NCBI RefSeq assembly: GCF_011045165.1
Contig: NZ_JAAKZI010000032.1
Coordinates: 1-52,679, forward strand
DNA from: Arthrobacter silviterrae
Lineage (GTDB): Bacteria; Actinomycetota; Actinomycetes; Actinomycetales; Micrococcaceae
Direction: 5' to 3'
DNA length: 52,679 bases
Positions 40,027 to 48,281 of the stretch are shown one piece after another. Numbering within the stretch: the stretch's first letter is position 1; each line of letters opens with the position of its first letter. Both the position numbers and the translations under genes were made by a program. A model generated the notes under the pieces. It did not search any database and was not told where the DNA came from. It worked only from the letters and a program-made list of their open reading frames with translations.

Positions 40027-43000
40027 ATGTCAGCTCCAGCAATGGACAACGTCTCAACGTCCCGGGAGCCGGACTTTGCCCGGACGCCCCCGCAGGACCT
40101 CGTGGCGGAACAGAGCGTCCTGGGCGGAATGATGCTCTCCAAGGATGCCATCGCCGACGTGGTGGAAGTTCTGCGCGGCAATGACTTCTACCGCCCCTCC
40201 CACGAAAGCATCTACGAGGCCATCCTTGACCTCTATGGCCGCGGCGAACCGGCAGACGCCGTTACGGTGGCCGACGAACTGACCAAGCGCGGTGAAATCG
40301 CGAAAATGGGCGGGGCCGCCTATCTGCACCAGTTGATCCAGTCGGTCCCGACCGCCGCCAACGCCGGCTTTTATGCGGAGATTGTCGCCGAGCGGGCGGT
40401 GCTGCGCCGCCTGGTGACCGCCGGCACCAAGATTGTCCAGATGGGCTATGCCCAGGACGGCGAAGTGGAAGACGTGGTCAACGCCGCGCAGGCGGAGATT
40501 TTCAAGGTCGCCGAACGGCGTACTACGGAGGACTACGTGATCCTCAAGGACGTCATGGAATCCACCGTGGATGAGATTGAGGCGTCCGGCCACAAGGGCG
40601 AGGGCATGACCGGCGTGCCCACCGGCTTTTACGAATTTGATGAACTGACCAACGGCCTGCACCCCGGCCAGATGATTGTCATCGCGGCCAGGCCGGCCGT
40701 CGGGAAGGCGCTGGCCCTGGACACGCCACTGCCCACGCCTGCCGGCTGGACCACCATGGGCGAGGTCAAGGTTGGCGACACGGTCCTGGCCGCCGATGGA
40801 ACTCCCACGGTGGTGGTTGCCGCCACCGAAGTCATGCTTGGTCGGCCGTGCTTTGAAGTGACTTTCGACGACGGCAGCATCCTGGTTGCCGATGCCGAGC
40901 ACCAGTGGCTCACCGACACGCGGGCGTCAAGGAAATCGGCCCAGGGGGCAGCGCATCCCCGCATCTTTCCGCAGGTGCGCACCACCGCGCAGATCGCCGA
41001 AACTGTTCGGTGCGAAACTGCTGACCAGCGCTTGAATCACTCAATCCGGAATGCACAAGCGCTGGACCTGCCCCCCGCAGATCTGCCCATCGGGCCCTAC
41101 ACGCTAGGGGCCTGGCTCGGTGACGGGGCATCCGCCGCAGCGCGGGTTACCAACGCCGACCAAGAAGTGTTCATGCGGATCTCCGCTGAAGGCTATGAGC
41201 TGGACAATCTGGACCATGGTTCATTGCAGGCCTTGTTGCGCTCCAACTCATTGTTGGGCAACAAGCACATTCCGGACATGTATCTCCGGGCGGCTGTCGC
41301 CCAGCGACGGGACCTCTTGGCGGGCCTGTTGGACACCGACGGAACCGTGACCAACAGTGGCTGCGTTCAATTCGCAGTAACGAGTCTGCGTCTGGCCAAA
41401 GATGTGCGCGAGCTTGCGCACAGCCTGGGCTACCGCACCGGTTGGTCGGAGAAGCGTGTCAACGGACGCACCGAAGAATCCTCCACCTGCTACACCATCA
41501 CCTTCGCCACCGACGATGTTGTTTTTGGACTAACGCGCAAGCAGTTGCTGCACAAGGAACGCGATGCACGGGCCACGCCAAAACGGAGCCAACGCTTCAT
41601 CACTTCAGTCCGCGCGGTTGAGTCCGTGCCGGTGAAGTGCATCCAAATTGCCCACAGCACTCACTTGTACCTGGCAGGGCGCTCCTTCATCCCGACCCAC
41701 AACTCCACGTTCGCCCTTGACTGGGCGCGTTCAGCGGCCATCACCCACAACATGGCGACCGTAGTGTTCTCCCTTGAAATGGGCCGCAACGAGCTGGCCA
41801 TGCGACTGCTCTCCGCCGAGGCAACCATCAACCTGCAGGACCTGCGCAAGGGAACTGTCAAGGACGACCAGTGGTCCAAGATCGCCACGACCATGGGCAA
41901 GATGAACGATGCCCCGCTGTTCATCGACGATTCCCCCAACATGTCGCTGATGGAAATCCGGGCCAAGTGCCGCCGCCTGAAGCAGCAGCATGACCTCAAG
42001 CTGGTGATCCTGGACTACCTCCAGCTGATGTCCTCCGGGAAGCGTGTGGAATCTCGCCAGCAGGAGGTCTCGGAGTTCTCCCGTGCCCTGAAGCTGCTGG
42101 CCAAGGAGTTGCAGGTGCCGGTGGTGGCGCTGTCCCAGCTCAACCGTGGTTCCGAGCAGCGCACGGACAAGAAACCCATGGTTTCTGACCTTCGTGAATC
42201 GGGTTGCCTCACTGCCGACACCCGCATCATGCGTTCCGACACAGGCGCAGAAACCACCATGGGTGAGCTGTTCTCAACTGACGCAAGGGATGTCCCCGTT
42301 TGGTCGTTGGGCGACAACCTGCGCTATGTTGAGCGGCACTTGACGCATGTCTTCCCCACAGGCAGCAGACCAGTCTTCAAGCTGACGTTGGCGTCCGGCC
42401 GGACCATCCGCGCAACGGCGAACCACCCGTTCTTCACCTACGAAGGTTGGCGCCCGCTGGGCGAGTTGGCCTCCGGTGACCGGCTCGGCATCCCGCGCCA
42501 TGTCAATGGACCATCTGCCCGGACTGAGTGGGACGACCGTCAAGTCGTCATGCTCGCACACCTACTGGGCGATGGATCTTTTGTCCGCAAACAGCCGATT
42601 CGGTATGCGACAAAGGATGAACAAAACATTAAGGCCGTCACTGACGCGGCCGGTTACTTTGGGATAACCGCCAAACGCGATGACTACGCGGTGGCTCGCT
42701 GCACCACGCTCAGACTCCCGGCGCCCTTTCCCTTGGCGCGAGGCAAAAGGAACCCGATTGCCGCATGGCTCGATGGCCTGGGGCTTTTTGGCCTGAGAAG
42801 TCACGAGAAGTTCGTCCCCGAAGCCGTTTTTGCTCTCCCTAAGATTCAAATAGCGAAGTTTCTTAGTCACTTGTGGGCCACAGACGGCTCAGTCACGGTC
42901 AACAAAGCTGGTCATGGGGGGCGCATTTACTATGCGTCCACCTCGCGCCGGTTGGTTGACGACGTTGCGGGCTTGCTACTCCGCTTTGGCATAACCGGCA

Positions 43001-43683
43001 GAATTCGGCAGGCGAGCGCCAAGGGACACTACCGCCCTGGCTACACTGTGGATGTCTCAGGTGCCGATGACCAACGGCGCTTCCTTCAGGAAATTGGCGT
43101 TCATGGCGAACGCTCGGCATCGGCAGAAAGACTACTCGGCATTGTCAAGAACATCAGCGCCAACACAAATGTAGACACCCTTCCGATTCAGGTCTGGGAC
43201 AAAGTGCGCGACATTTTGTCGGAGAGTGAGCTGACGCACCGGGAATTTCAGGGCGCACTCGGAACCCACTACTGTGGCTCTGCACTGTTCAAGTCCGCAC
43301 CGTCGCGACAACGCCTGGGACGAGTAGCTGAAGTTCTGGACAGCGCGGAGCTGGAAGTTGAAGCTGTCAATGATCTGTTTTGGGACAGCATCGTCGCCAT
43401 TGATCCGGACGGGGAGGAAGAAGTTTTCGACGCAACCGTCATTGGCAACCACAACTTCATCGCCAACGGCATCGCCGTCCACAACTCGATCGAGCAGGAT
43501 GCCGACATGGTCATCCTGCTCCACCGCGAGGACATCTACGACAAGGAGTCGGCGCGGGCTGGCGAGGCAGACGTCATCGTGGCCAAGCACCGCAACGGCC
43601 CCACGAAGACCATCGTGGTGGGCTTTCAGGGCCACTATTCACGGTTTGCCAACATGGCGAACGACGGCGGCGGCGGGTATTAG
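40027..43683 (+). CDS. dnaB: Replicative DNA helicase DnaB with two inteins
   Basis: Precursor of 1218 aa; after removal of two inteins the helicase would be 459 aa, a normal DnaB length. Exteins are residues 1-227, 560-726 and 1154-1218. The N-domain starts TPPQDLVAEQSVLGGMMLSK, Walker A is split as AARPAVGK/STFALDWA, Walker B is LVILDYLQLM, and DLRESG/SIEQDADMVILLHRE holds the second junction. ATG 40027 is chosen; the frame extends to 39931. The enzyme unwinds DNA at the fork as a hexamer. Both inteins must be spliced, since each splits a catalytic region. Its end overlaps the convergent DMT gene by 45 bases. Confidence 0.96.
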   Translation: MSAPAMDNVSTSREPDFARTPPQDLVAEQSVLGGMMLSKDAIADVVEVLRGNDFYRPSHESIYEAILDLYGRGEPADAVTVADELTKRGEIAKMGGAAYLHQLIQSVPTAANAGFYAEIVAERAVLRRLVTAGTKIVQMGYAQDGEVEDVVNAAQAEIFKVAERRTTEDYVILKDVMESTVDEIEASGHKGEGMTGVPTGFYEFDELTNGLHPGQMIVIAARPAVGKALALDTPLPTPAGWTTMGEVKVGDTVLAADGTPTVVVAATEVMLGRPCFEVTFDDGSILVADAEHQWLTDTRASRKSAQGAAHPRIFPQVRTTAQIAETVRCETADQRLNHSIRNAQALDLPPADLPIGPYTLGAWLGDGASAAARVTNADQEVFMRISAEGYELDNLDHGSLQALLRSNSLLGNKHIPDMYLRAAVAQRRDLLAGLLDTDGTVTNSGCVQFAVTSLRLAKDVRELAHSLGYRTGWSEKRVNGRTEESSTCYTITFATDDVVFGLTRKQLLHKERDARATPKRSQRFITSVRAVESVPVKCIQIAHSTHLYLAGRSFIPTHNSTFALDWARSAAITHNMATVVFSLEMGRNELAMRLLSAEATINLQDLRKGTVKDDQWSKIATTMGKMNDAPLFIDDSPNMSLMEIRAKCRRLKQQHDLKLVILDYLQLMSSGKRVESRQQEVSEFSRALKLLAKELQVPVVALSQLNRGSEQRTDKKPMVSDLRESGCLTADTRIMRSDTGAETTMGELFSTDARDVPVWSLGDNLRYVERHLTHVFPTGSRPVFKLTLASGRTIRATANHPFFTYEGWRPLGELASGDRLGIPRHVNGPSARTEWDDRQVVMLAHLLGDGSFVRKQPIRYATKDEQNIKAVTDAAGYFGITAKRDDYAVARCTTLRLPAPFPLARGKRNPIAAWLDGLGLFGLRSHEKFVPEAVFALPKIQIAKFLSHLWATDGSVTVNKAGHGGRIYYASTSRRLVDDVAGLLLRFGITGRIRQASAKGHYRPGYTVDVSGADDQRRFLQEIGVHGERSASAERLLGIVKNISANTNVDTLPIQVWDKVRDILSESELTHREFQGALGTHYCGSALFKSAPSRQRLGRVAEVLDSAELEVEAVNDLFWDSIVAIDPDGEEEVFDATVIGNHNFIANGIAVHNSIEQDADMVILLHREDIYDKESARAGEADVIVAKHRNGPTKTIVVGFQGHYSRFANMANDGGGGY
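40708..41703 (+). mobile_element. Class 3 intein with LAGLIDADG endonuclease, in Walker A
   Basis: 332 residues (precursor 228-559), inserted after GK of the P-loop. The first residue is Ala, not Cys or Ser, so normal class 1 splicing is impossible. Block B reads GSILVADAEHQWLT (Trp at position 12), block F PVKCIQIAHSTHLYLAG (Cys at position 4), and block G IPTHN/S (Thr at position 5). This is the W-C-T triad of class 3 inteins. Endonuclease motifs LGAWLGDGA and LAGLLDTDGT are present, so it may still home. All splicing residues appear intact. Confidence 0.92.
42205..43485 (+). mobile_element. Class 1 intein with LAGLIDADG endonuclease, at RESG/SIEQ
   Basis: 427 residues (precursor 727-1153). 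It begins CLTADTRIMRSDTG (Cys1), has block B GRTIRATANHPFF with the Thr-x-x-His motif, endonuclease motifs MLAHLLGDGS and FLSHLWATDGS, block F EEVFDATVIGNHNFIANG and ends AVHN before Ser+1. This is the same insertion site as the well-known Synechocystis DnaB intein. Base use is less GC-rich than the flanking exteins, especially around 42800-42960, which suggests horizontal entry. Confidence 0.94.
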
Positions 43684-44640
43684 CGGGCCCGTCCCGTTGA
43701 GACCCGTCCCCGGCCCGGCGGCGGCCCGCAGCCGGGCCTCGATCCGCTGCCCGGCGTAGCAGCCCCCCAAAATCAAGGCTGCCCCGCACGCCCCCGGCCA
43801 GCCCAGCGCCTCCCCGGCAAGCAGCACCCCGGCGGCGACGGCCCACACGGGTTCCGTGCCCATCAGCAGGCTGGCCCGGGAGGCCGACGTCCGCCGGACT
43901 GCCCACAGCTGGACCAGGAAGGCGAACACGCTCGCACCCAAGCCCAGGTACAGCACGCCCAGCCATCCGGAAACCCCAAAGGCGGAGGCCGCGCGGACCA
44001 TGCCGGGCGGGTCCAAGGCAATCCCCGCCACGGCGCACACCACGGACTGGATCAGCGTGATGGTCACGGAACTGTAGGGCCTGCCCCTGGTCAGCGTGCC
44101 CAGCAGCGTCACGTGGAACGCACGGACGGCGGCAGCGGCCAGCATCAACACATCTCCCGGATTCGGGGCGCGGAAACCGTTGCCTGACACTAGCAGCGCC
44201 ACGCCAACAATGCAGACCACGGCTGCCACAAAGTATCCCCGCGGCAGCCACCGCCTGGAGGCTGCGGCCTCCAGCAGGGGAGTAAAGATCACCGTCAGGC
44301 TGATGATCAGCCCGGCATTGGACGCCCTGGTCTGGGCCACGCCATACGTTTCCAGGAACAACACGGCAGCCTGCGTGCCGCCGAGCACCACTGCCGTCAA
44401 CACCTCCGCACGGCCCGGCCGGCGGCGGACCCGCCAGGCCCACAGCACGGCAAGCGCCGCCGACGCCACCAGAAAGCGCCACCCCAGCACGGCCGGCACG
44501 GACGCCACCATCGTCAGGTCCTTGGCGGCCAGGTAGCTTCCGCCCCACACTGCGGCCACAGCCAGCAGCGCCACATCGGTGCCGCGTCCCGGCCGGAATC
44601 GTTCGCCGCGCTTGCCGCCCGTGGGCCCGCCAATAGTCAT
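43639..44640 (-). CDS. EamA/DMT-family transporter
   Basis: Membrane protein of 333 aa with about ten helices in two EamA repeats; the first has VALLAVAAVWGGSYLAAKDL and the second begins after residue 165. Proteins of this type export amino acids or other metabolites. Its 3' end overlaps the end of dnaB by 45 bases on the opposite strand, so the last residues (AAVVRHVGKP) are encoded by antisense dnaB sequence. ATG 44640 or GTG 44643 is the start; no Shine-Dalgarno is evident. It diverges from a LysR gene that probably regulates it. Confidence 0.82.
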   Translation of the reverse strand: MTIGGPTGGKRGERFRPGRGTDVALLAVAAVWGGSYLAAKDLTMVASVPAVLGWRFLVASAALAVLWAWRVRRRPGRAEVLTAVVLGGTQAAVLFLETYGVAQTRASNAGLIISLTVIFTPLLEAAASRRWLPRGYFVAAVVCIVGVALLVSGNGFRAPNPGDVLMLAAAAVRAFHVTLLGTLTRGRPYSSVTITLIQSVVCAVAGIALDPPGMVRAASAFGVSGWLGVLYLGLGASVFAFLVQLWAVRRTSASRASLLMGTEPVWAVAAGVLLAGEALGWPGACGAALILGGCYAGQRIEARLRAAAGPGTGLNGTGPLIPAAAVVRHVGKP

Positions 44641-44694
44641 CACTGTTCAATCGTCACGGACAAAAGCACTAAGAACCAGATGATGTTTGCCGGG

Positions 44695-44708
44695 TAATGC
44701 ATTAGTTT
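44695..44708. promoter_or_regulatory. LysR-type palindrome and -10 box between DMT and LysR genes
   Basis: TAATGCATTA (44695-44704) is a perfect palindrome overlapping TAGTTT (44703-44708), which ends 6 bases before the LysR ATG at 44715. The divergent gap is about 75 bp. This is a likely autoregulatory LysR site. Confidence 0.52.
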
Positions 44709-44714
44709 GGACTT

Positions 44715-45656
44715 ATGGAACTGGGTCAATTGCGCGCACTCCGCGAAGTCCAGGCGAGGGGAAGCATTGCCGCGGCCGCGCTGGCACTGAACGTCACGCC
44801 GTCGTCCGTGTCCCAGCAGCTGGCGGCACTGCAGCGCAAGGCGGGCACGGCCCTGACCTACAAGGCCGGCCGGCGGACCGCCCTGACCCCGGCGGGGCTG
44901 GCCCTGTGCCGCGCCACGGTGGACGTGGAGGTGGCGCTGGCCCGTGCGGATGCCGCCGTGGCCGCCTTCAGGGACAGCCCCTCCGAACCGGTCAGCGTGG
45001 CCGCCTTTCACAGTGCCGGGCTGGCGTTTTTTGGTCCGCTGGCCCAAGCGCTGGCGGGCGACGGCGGCCCCCGCCTCAGCTTTGCCGACCAGGACGTGGC
45101 GCAACAGGACTTTGCCGCCCTCACGGCCGACTACGACGTGGTGGTGGCCCACAGGCTGCTCAACAGCCCGGCCTGGCCAGGCACCGTGGCGGTGGTCCCG
45201 CTTGCCTTTGAGCCCCTGGACGTGGCGGTGGGCGCCACGCACCGCCTGGCCGGACGCAGTTCGCTCCGCCCTTCGGAACTGCGCGGGGAGCGCTGGATTT
45301 CGGTCCACCACGGCTTCGCCCTCGAAGGCGCCATTGAAATGATCGGCACGCTGGCCGGCCAGGAAGTCACCGTGGCCCACCGGATCAACGAGTTCTTCGT
45401 TGCGGCCTCCGTGGTGGAAGGCGGCGGCTGCATCTCGCTGATGCCCCGCTTCACCGTTAATCGGAAACAGTTCCCCCACCTGGTGCTCATTCCCTTGGCG
45501 GAGCCCAGGCTGGGGCGCCGCATCGACATCCTGGCCCGGCCCGAGGCCCTCGAGCGGGCCGGGGTGCGCCAGGTGGTGGCGGCCCTGCAGGCCGTCATGG
45601 CGGAACTGGTGGAGGCCGGCCGCGGACCCGGGCCGATACTGTTGGACCATGCCTAA
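44715..45656 (+). CDS. LysR-family transcriptional regulator
   Basis: Regulator of 313 aa. The N-terminal winged helix reads LGQLRALREVQARGSIAAAA with VTPSSVSQQLAALQRKAGTA, and a LysR substrate-binding domain follows from about residue 88. It diverges from the DMT transporter and overlaps the MATE gene by eight bases, so it may control either exporter. Its probable -10 box lies six bases before the ATG, without Shine-Dalgarno. The effector is unknown. Confidence 0.87.
   Translation: MELGQLRALREVQARGSIAAAALALNVTPSSVSQQLAALQRKAGTALTYKAGRRTALTPAGLALCRATVDVEVALARADAAVAAFRDSPSEPVSVAAFHSAGLAFFGPLAQALAGDGGPRLSFADQDVAQQDFAALTADYDVVVAHRLLNSPAWPGTVAVVPLAFEPLDVAVGATHRLAGRSSLRPSELRGERWISVHHGFALEGAIEMIGTLAGQEVTVAHRINEFFVAASVVEGGGCISLMPRFTVNRKQFPHLVLIPLAEPRLGRRIDILARPEALERAGVRQVVAALQAVMAELVEAGRGPGPILLDHA
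45637..45642 (+). promoter_or_regulatory. -10-like box before the MATE gene
   Basis: TACTGT ends six bases before ATG 45649, inside the end of the LysR gene. It fits the leaderless pattern seen elsewhere in the window. Translational coupling with lysR is the alternative. Confidence 0.35.
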
Positions 45657-47046
45657 ACCAAGCCGTCCCGGGACTGCACCGCCGTCCGGCGGGCGGCCCG
45701 CGAGGACGCCCGCGGCCCGCCCCTCCGCTTCGCAGCCGCGGCAGATCCTCCAGCTTGCCGTGCCTGCCTTCGGGGCACTCATTGCCGAACCGCTGTTCCT
45801 GCTCGCCGATTCGGCCATCGTGGGGCACCTGGGCGTGGCGGAACTGGCGGGAGTGGGCCTGGCTGCCACGGTGTTCCAGACCGTAGTGGGGCTCATGGTG
45901 TTCCTGGCCTACTCGACCACTCCGGCCGTGGCCCGGCTGCTGGGGGCCGGGCGCCGTGCCGACGCGCTCGCGGTGGGCCGCGACGGGCTGTGGCTGGCCC
46001 TGGGACTGGGCGTGGTGCTGGCGGGGGCCGGCGCCTTCCTGGCAGGGCCGCTGCTTTCCGCCATGGGCGCGCACGGTGCCGTGCTGGGGTTCGCCAACGA
46101 CTACCTGCTGGTCAGCCTGGCGGGAATTCCGGCCATGCTGCTGGTGCTGGCGGCCATGGGAGTCCTGCGCGGACTCCAGGACACCCGGACGCCGCTGCTG
46201 GTGGCCGGGATCGGCTTCGCCGTGAACATCGCCCTGAACTTCACCCTGGTGTACGTGCTGCACATGTCGGTGGCCGGCGCAGCGCTCGGCACCGTGCTGG
46301 CCCAGTGGGGCATGGCCGCCATCTACCTGGTGATAGTGGTCCGCGCTGCGCGGGCGGACGCAGTGGGCCTGCGACCGGACTGGGCGGGCATTCGAACGGT
46401 TTCCCGCGTGGGCAGCTGGCTCATGGTCCGCACACTCTCACTGCGCCTCGCCATCCTGGCCACTGTGCTGGTGGCCACCGCCCAGGGCCCGCAAAACCTG
46501 GCCGCCCACCAGCTGGCCATGACACTGTTTTCATTCCTGGCCTTTGCCCTGGACGCCCTGGCCATCGCCGCGCAGGCGCTCATCGGCAAGGAACTGGGCG
46601 CCGGGCGCATTGCCGCCGTGCGCACGCTGACGGCCACCATGACCCGCTGGGGCCTGGGCTTTGGCGTCATCACGGGGCTGGCCCTGTGGGCATCCTCCGG
46701 CGGGGTGGGCTGGCTTTTCACGAACGACGCCGGCGTGCACAGGACGCTGGCCGCCGCCCTGCTGGTCATGGCGATTGGGCAGCCCGTGGCGGGCTACGTG
46801 TTTGTCCTGGACGGCGTGCTGATCGGTGCGGGGGACGCGCGCTACCTGGCCCTGGCCGGGCTGGTCAACCTGGCGGTGTACCTGCCTCTGCTGTTCTGGG
46901 TCAGTGCGGCCGGCCTGGGCAGCGGGCCCGCAGCCATGGCCTGGCTGTGGGCGGCCTTCAGCCTGGGCTACATGGCCGCCAGGGCGCTGACCCTGGGGCT
47001 GCGCGCCCGCACGGACCGCTGGATGCGCGTGGGCATCCCGGACTGA
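45649..47046 (+). CDS. MATE-family efflux protein, DinF-like
   Basis: Membrane exporter of 465 aa with about twelve helices in two bundles. The first helix includes ILQLAVPAFGALIAEPLFLL, then DSAIVGHLGVAELAGVGLAA, a standard MATE signature. The second bundle contains TLSLRLAILATVLVATAQGP and ALIGKELGAG. The N-terminal 30 residues are Pro/Arg/Ser-rich. Overlaps lysR by eight bases. Exports drugs or metabolites using an ion gradient; substrate unknown. Confidence 0.9.
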   Translation: MPKPSRPGTAPPSGGRPARTPAARPSASQPRQILQLAVPAFGALIAEPLFLLADSAIVGHLGVAELAGVGLAATVFQTVVGLMVFLAYSTTPAVARLLGAGRRADALAVGRDGLWLALGLGVVLAGAGAFLAGPLLSAMGAHGAVLGFANDYLLVSLAGIPAMLLVLAAMGVLRGLQDTRTPLLVAGIGFAVNIALNFTLVYVLHMSVAGAALGTVLAQWGMAAIYLVIVVRAARADAVGLRPDWAGIRTVSRVGSWLMVRTLSLRLAILATVLVATAQGPQNLAAHQLAMTLFSFLAFALDALAIAAQALIGKELGAGRIAAVRTLTATMTRWGLGFGVITGLALWASSGGVGWLFTNDAGVHRTLAAALLVMAIGQPVAGYVFVLDGVLIGAGDARYLALAGLVNLAVYLPLLFWVSAAGLGSGPAAMAWLWAAFSLGYMAARALTLGLRARTDRWMRVGIPD

Positions 47047-47091
47047 GGCGTTCCGGCCCGGGGCGTTCCGGCCCGGGGCCTTCCGGCCCGG
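47047..47091 (+). repeat. 15-bp tandem repeat directly after the MATE stop
   Basis: Three head-to-tail copies of GGCGTTCCGGCCCGG (47047-47061, 47062-47076, 47077-47091; the third has one change) begin at the base after the TGA. Each contains CCGG/GGCC self-complementary parts that can form hairpins. Confidence 0.92.
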
Positions 47092-47135
47092 GGGACCGCT
47101 GGCTTGTATTGTGCCGGCGCTGTGGCCCGCCCCGC

Positions 47136-47141
47136 TAGACT
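47136..47141 (+). promoter_or_regulatory. -10 box of a probable leaderless transcript
   Basis: TAGACT is followed by six bases and GTG 47148. No Shine-Dalgarno is present. It has the same sequence and spacing as the box at 28178. Confidence 0.48.
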
Positions 47142-47147
47142 TGACGG

Positions 47148-47753
47148 GTGAATGATACAGCTGTGCCCCAGAACCTCAATGCCGCCGTGACCGGCACCCC
47201 CGCCTCCGCCCTGTGGCAGCCGGTCATGTTGCGCTCCATGGCCACCCTGCTTTTTGGCATTGTCACGGTCTTCTTTGGGGCACCGGACACCCTGGGTCTC
47301 TGCCTGAACTTTGGCTGGTATTTCCTGGTCCTGGCCGCACTGCATTATTGGTTTGTGCGCCGCCTGGCCCTGCCGCGTGCCGACGCCCGGCGGTTGGCGC
47401 TCCTGGGTGCCGCAGGGCTCCTGGCGGTGGCCGGCGTCGTGATTTTCATTGCCATCAACACGGCGCTGGCGGCGTGGCTGGGGGCAGCGGCCCTGGCCGT
47501 CATGGGCGGCGCGGAACTGTTTGCCGCACTCCACAACCCGTCCGGGAAGGCGGGGAAGTCCCCGCTGCGCAGCGACTGGCTGATCTCCGGCGTGCTGGGG
47601 CTGGGCACCGGGCTGCTGCTGCCCTTCTTTGCCGCTGCCGGGCCGCATGCCCTGCTGGGCGTTGCCGGCGGCGGGGCGCTGATGACTGGCGCCCTGTGGC
47701 TGCTGTCAGCGCTCACCATGCGCCATGATGCCCGGAAGCCAAAAGGAAAGTAA
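47148..47753 (+). CDS. Predicted membrane protein, DUF308-like
   Basis: Membrane protein of 201 aa with six or so helices in pairs (SMATLLFGIVTVFFG, FGWYFLVLAALHYW, LLGAAGLLAVAGVVIFIAI, LLGVAGGGALMTGALWLLSAL). The N-terminal layout recalls HdeD/DUF308 proteins, but no firm motif is present. The C-terminus is basic (RHDARKPKGK). It begins at GTG 47148 behind a -10 box. Function unknown. Confidence 0.68.
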   Translation: MNDTAVPQNLNAAVTGTPASALWQPVMLRSMATLLFGIVTVFFGAPDTLGLCLNFGWYFLVLAALHYWFVRRLALPRADARRLALLGAAGLLAVAGVVIFIAINTALAAWLGAAALAVMGGAELFAALHNPSGKAGKSPLRSDWLISGVLGLGTGLLLPFFAAAGPHALLGVAGGGALMTGALWLLSALTMRHDARKPKGK

Positions 47754-47854
47754 ACTGGATGCAGTGTTCTACTTTATGTAGAACGCGTGCTGCGCAGACC
47801 GTGTGCGTGCAACGGCGCGATGAGCCGGCGACAACCAATATGAAGGACCAAACT

Positions 47855-48235
47855 GTGGGCAATGTAGAGCCGCAAGATTCGAAGTCGGGAAACTCCATCA
47901 GGTTCCCGCTCAGCTTTTCCTTTGCCATGGGCGCAGTGGCCGGCGTGGTGACCCTGGTGGTCTCGGCCGGCGGCCTCAAGCACGGCCTGCGGTGGGACCT
48001 GGGGGCCATCGCTTTTGGCATCGCCTTCATCGCCTCAGTGCTGATTTCCTCGCTGCTCGTCATGGGCCACAAGGAAAATCCGGCCTACCTCAGCGAGGGC
48101 TCCGGCGTAAACCGCAAGTCCTCCGACCGCCTGGCTGCCGCCCGCGCCAAGTCGGAGGAGGCCGCGAAGGCTGCCGCTGCCGACAACGAGGCTGGGACCG
48201 GCAAGAACGACGACGGCGGCCCCTCCGCACGCTGA
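47855..48235 (+). CDS. Small membrane protein of unknown function
   Basis: Protein of 126 aa. Two hydrophobic segments (FAMGAVAGVVTLVVSAGG and FGIAFIASVLISSLLVMG) are followed by a charged, Ala/Lys/Glu-rich tail likely to form a cytoplasmic helix (AAARAKSEEAAKAAAADNEA). GTG 47855 has AAGGA 7 bases upstream; ATG 47840 and 47759 are less likely. No family recognised. Confidence 0.65.
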   Translation: MGNVEPQDSKSGNSIRFPLSFSFAMGAVAGVVTLVVSAGGLKHGLRWDLGAIAFGIAFIASVLISSLLVMGHKENPAYLSEGSGVNRKSSDRLAAARAKSEEAAKAAAADNEAGTGKNDDGGPSAR

Positions 48236-48281
48236 TGCCGGCACCGGAGCTGGGCCTGCTTCTGCTGAAAGCAGCACGACA

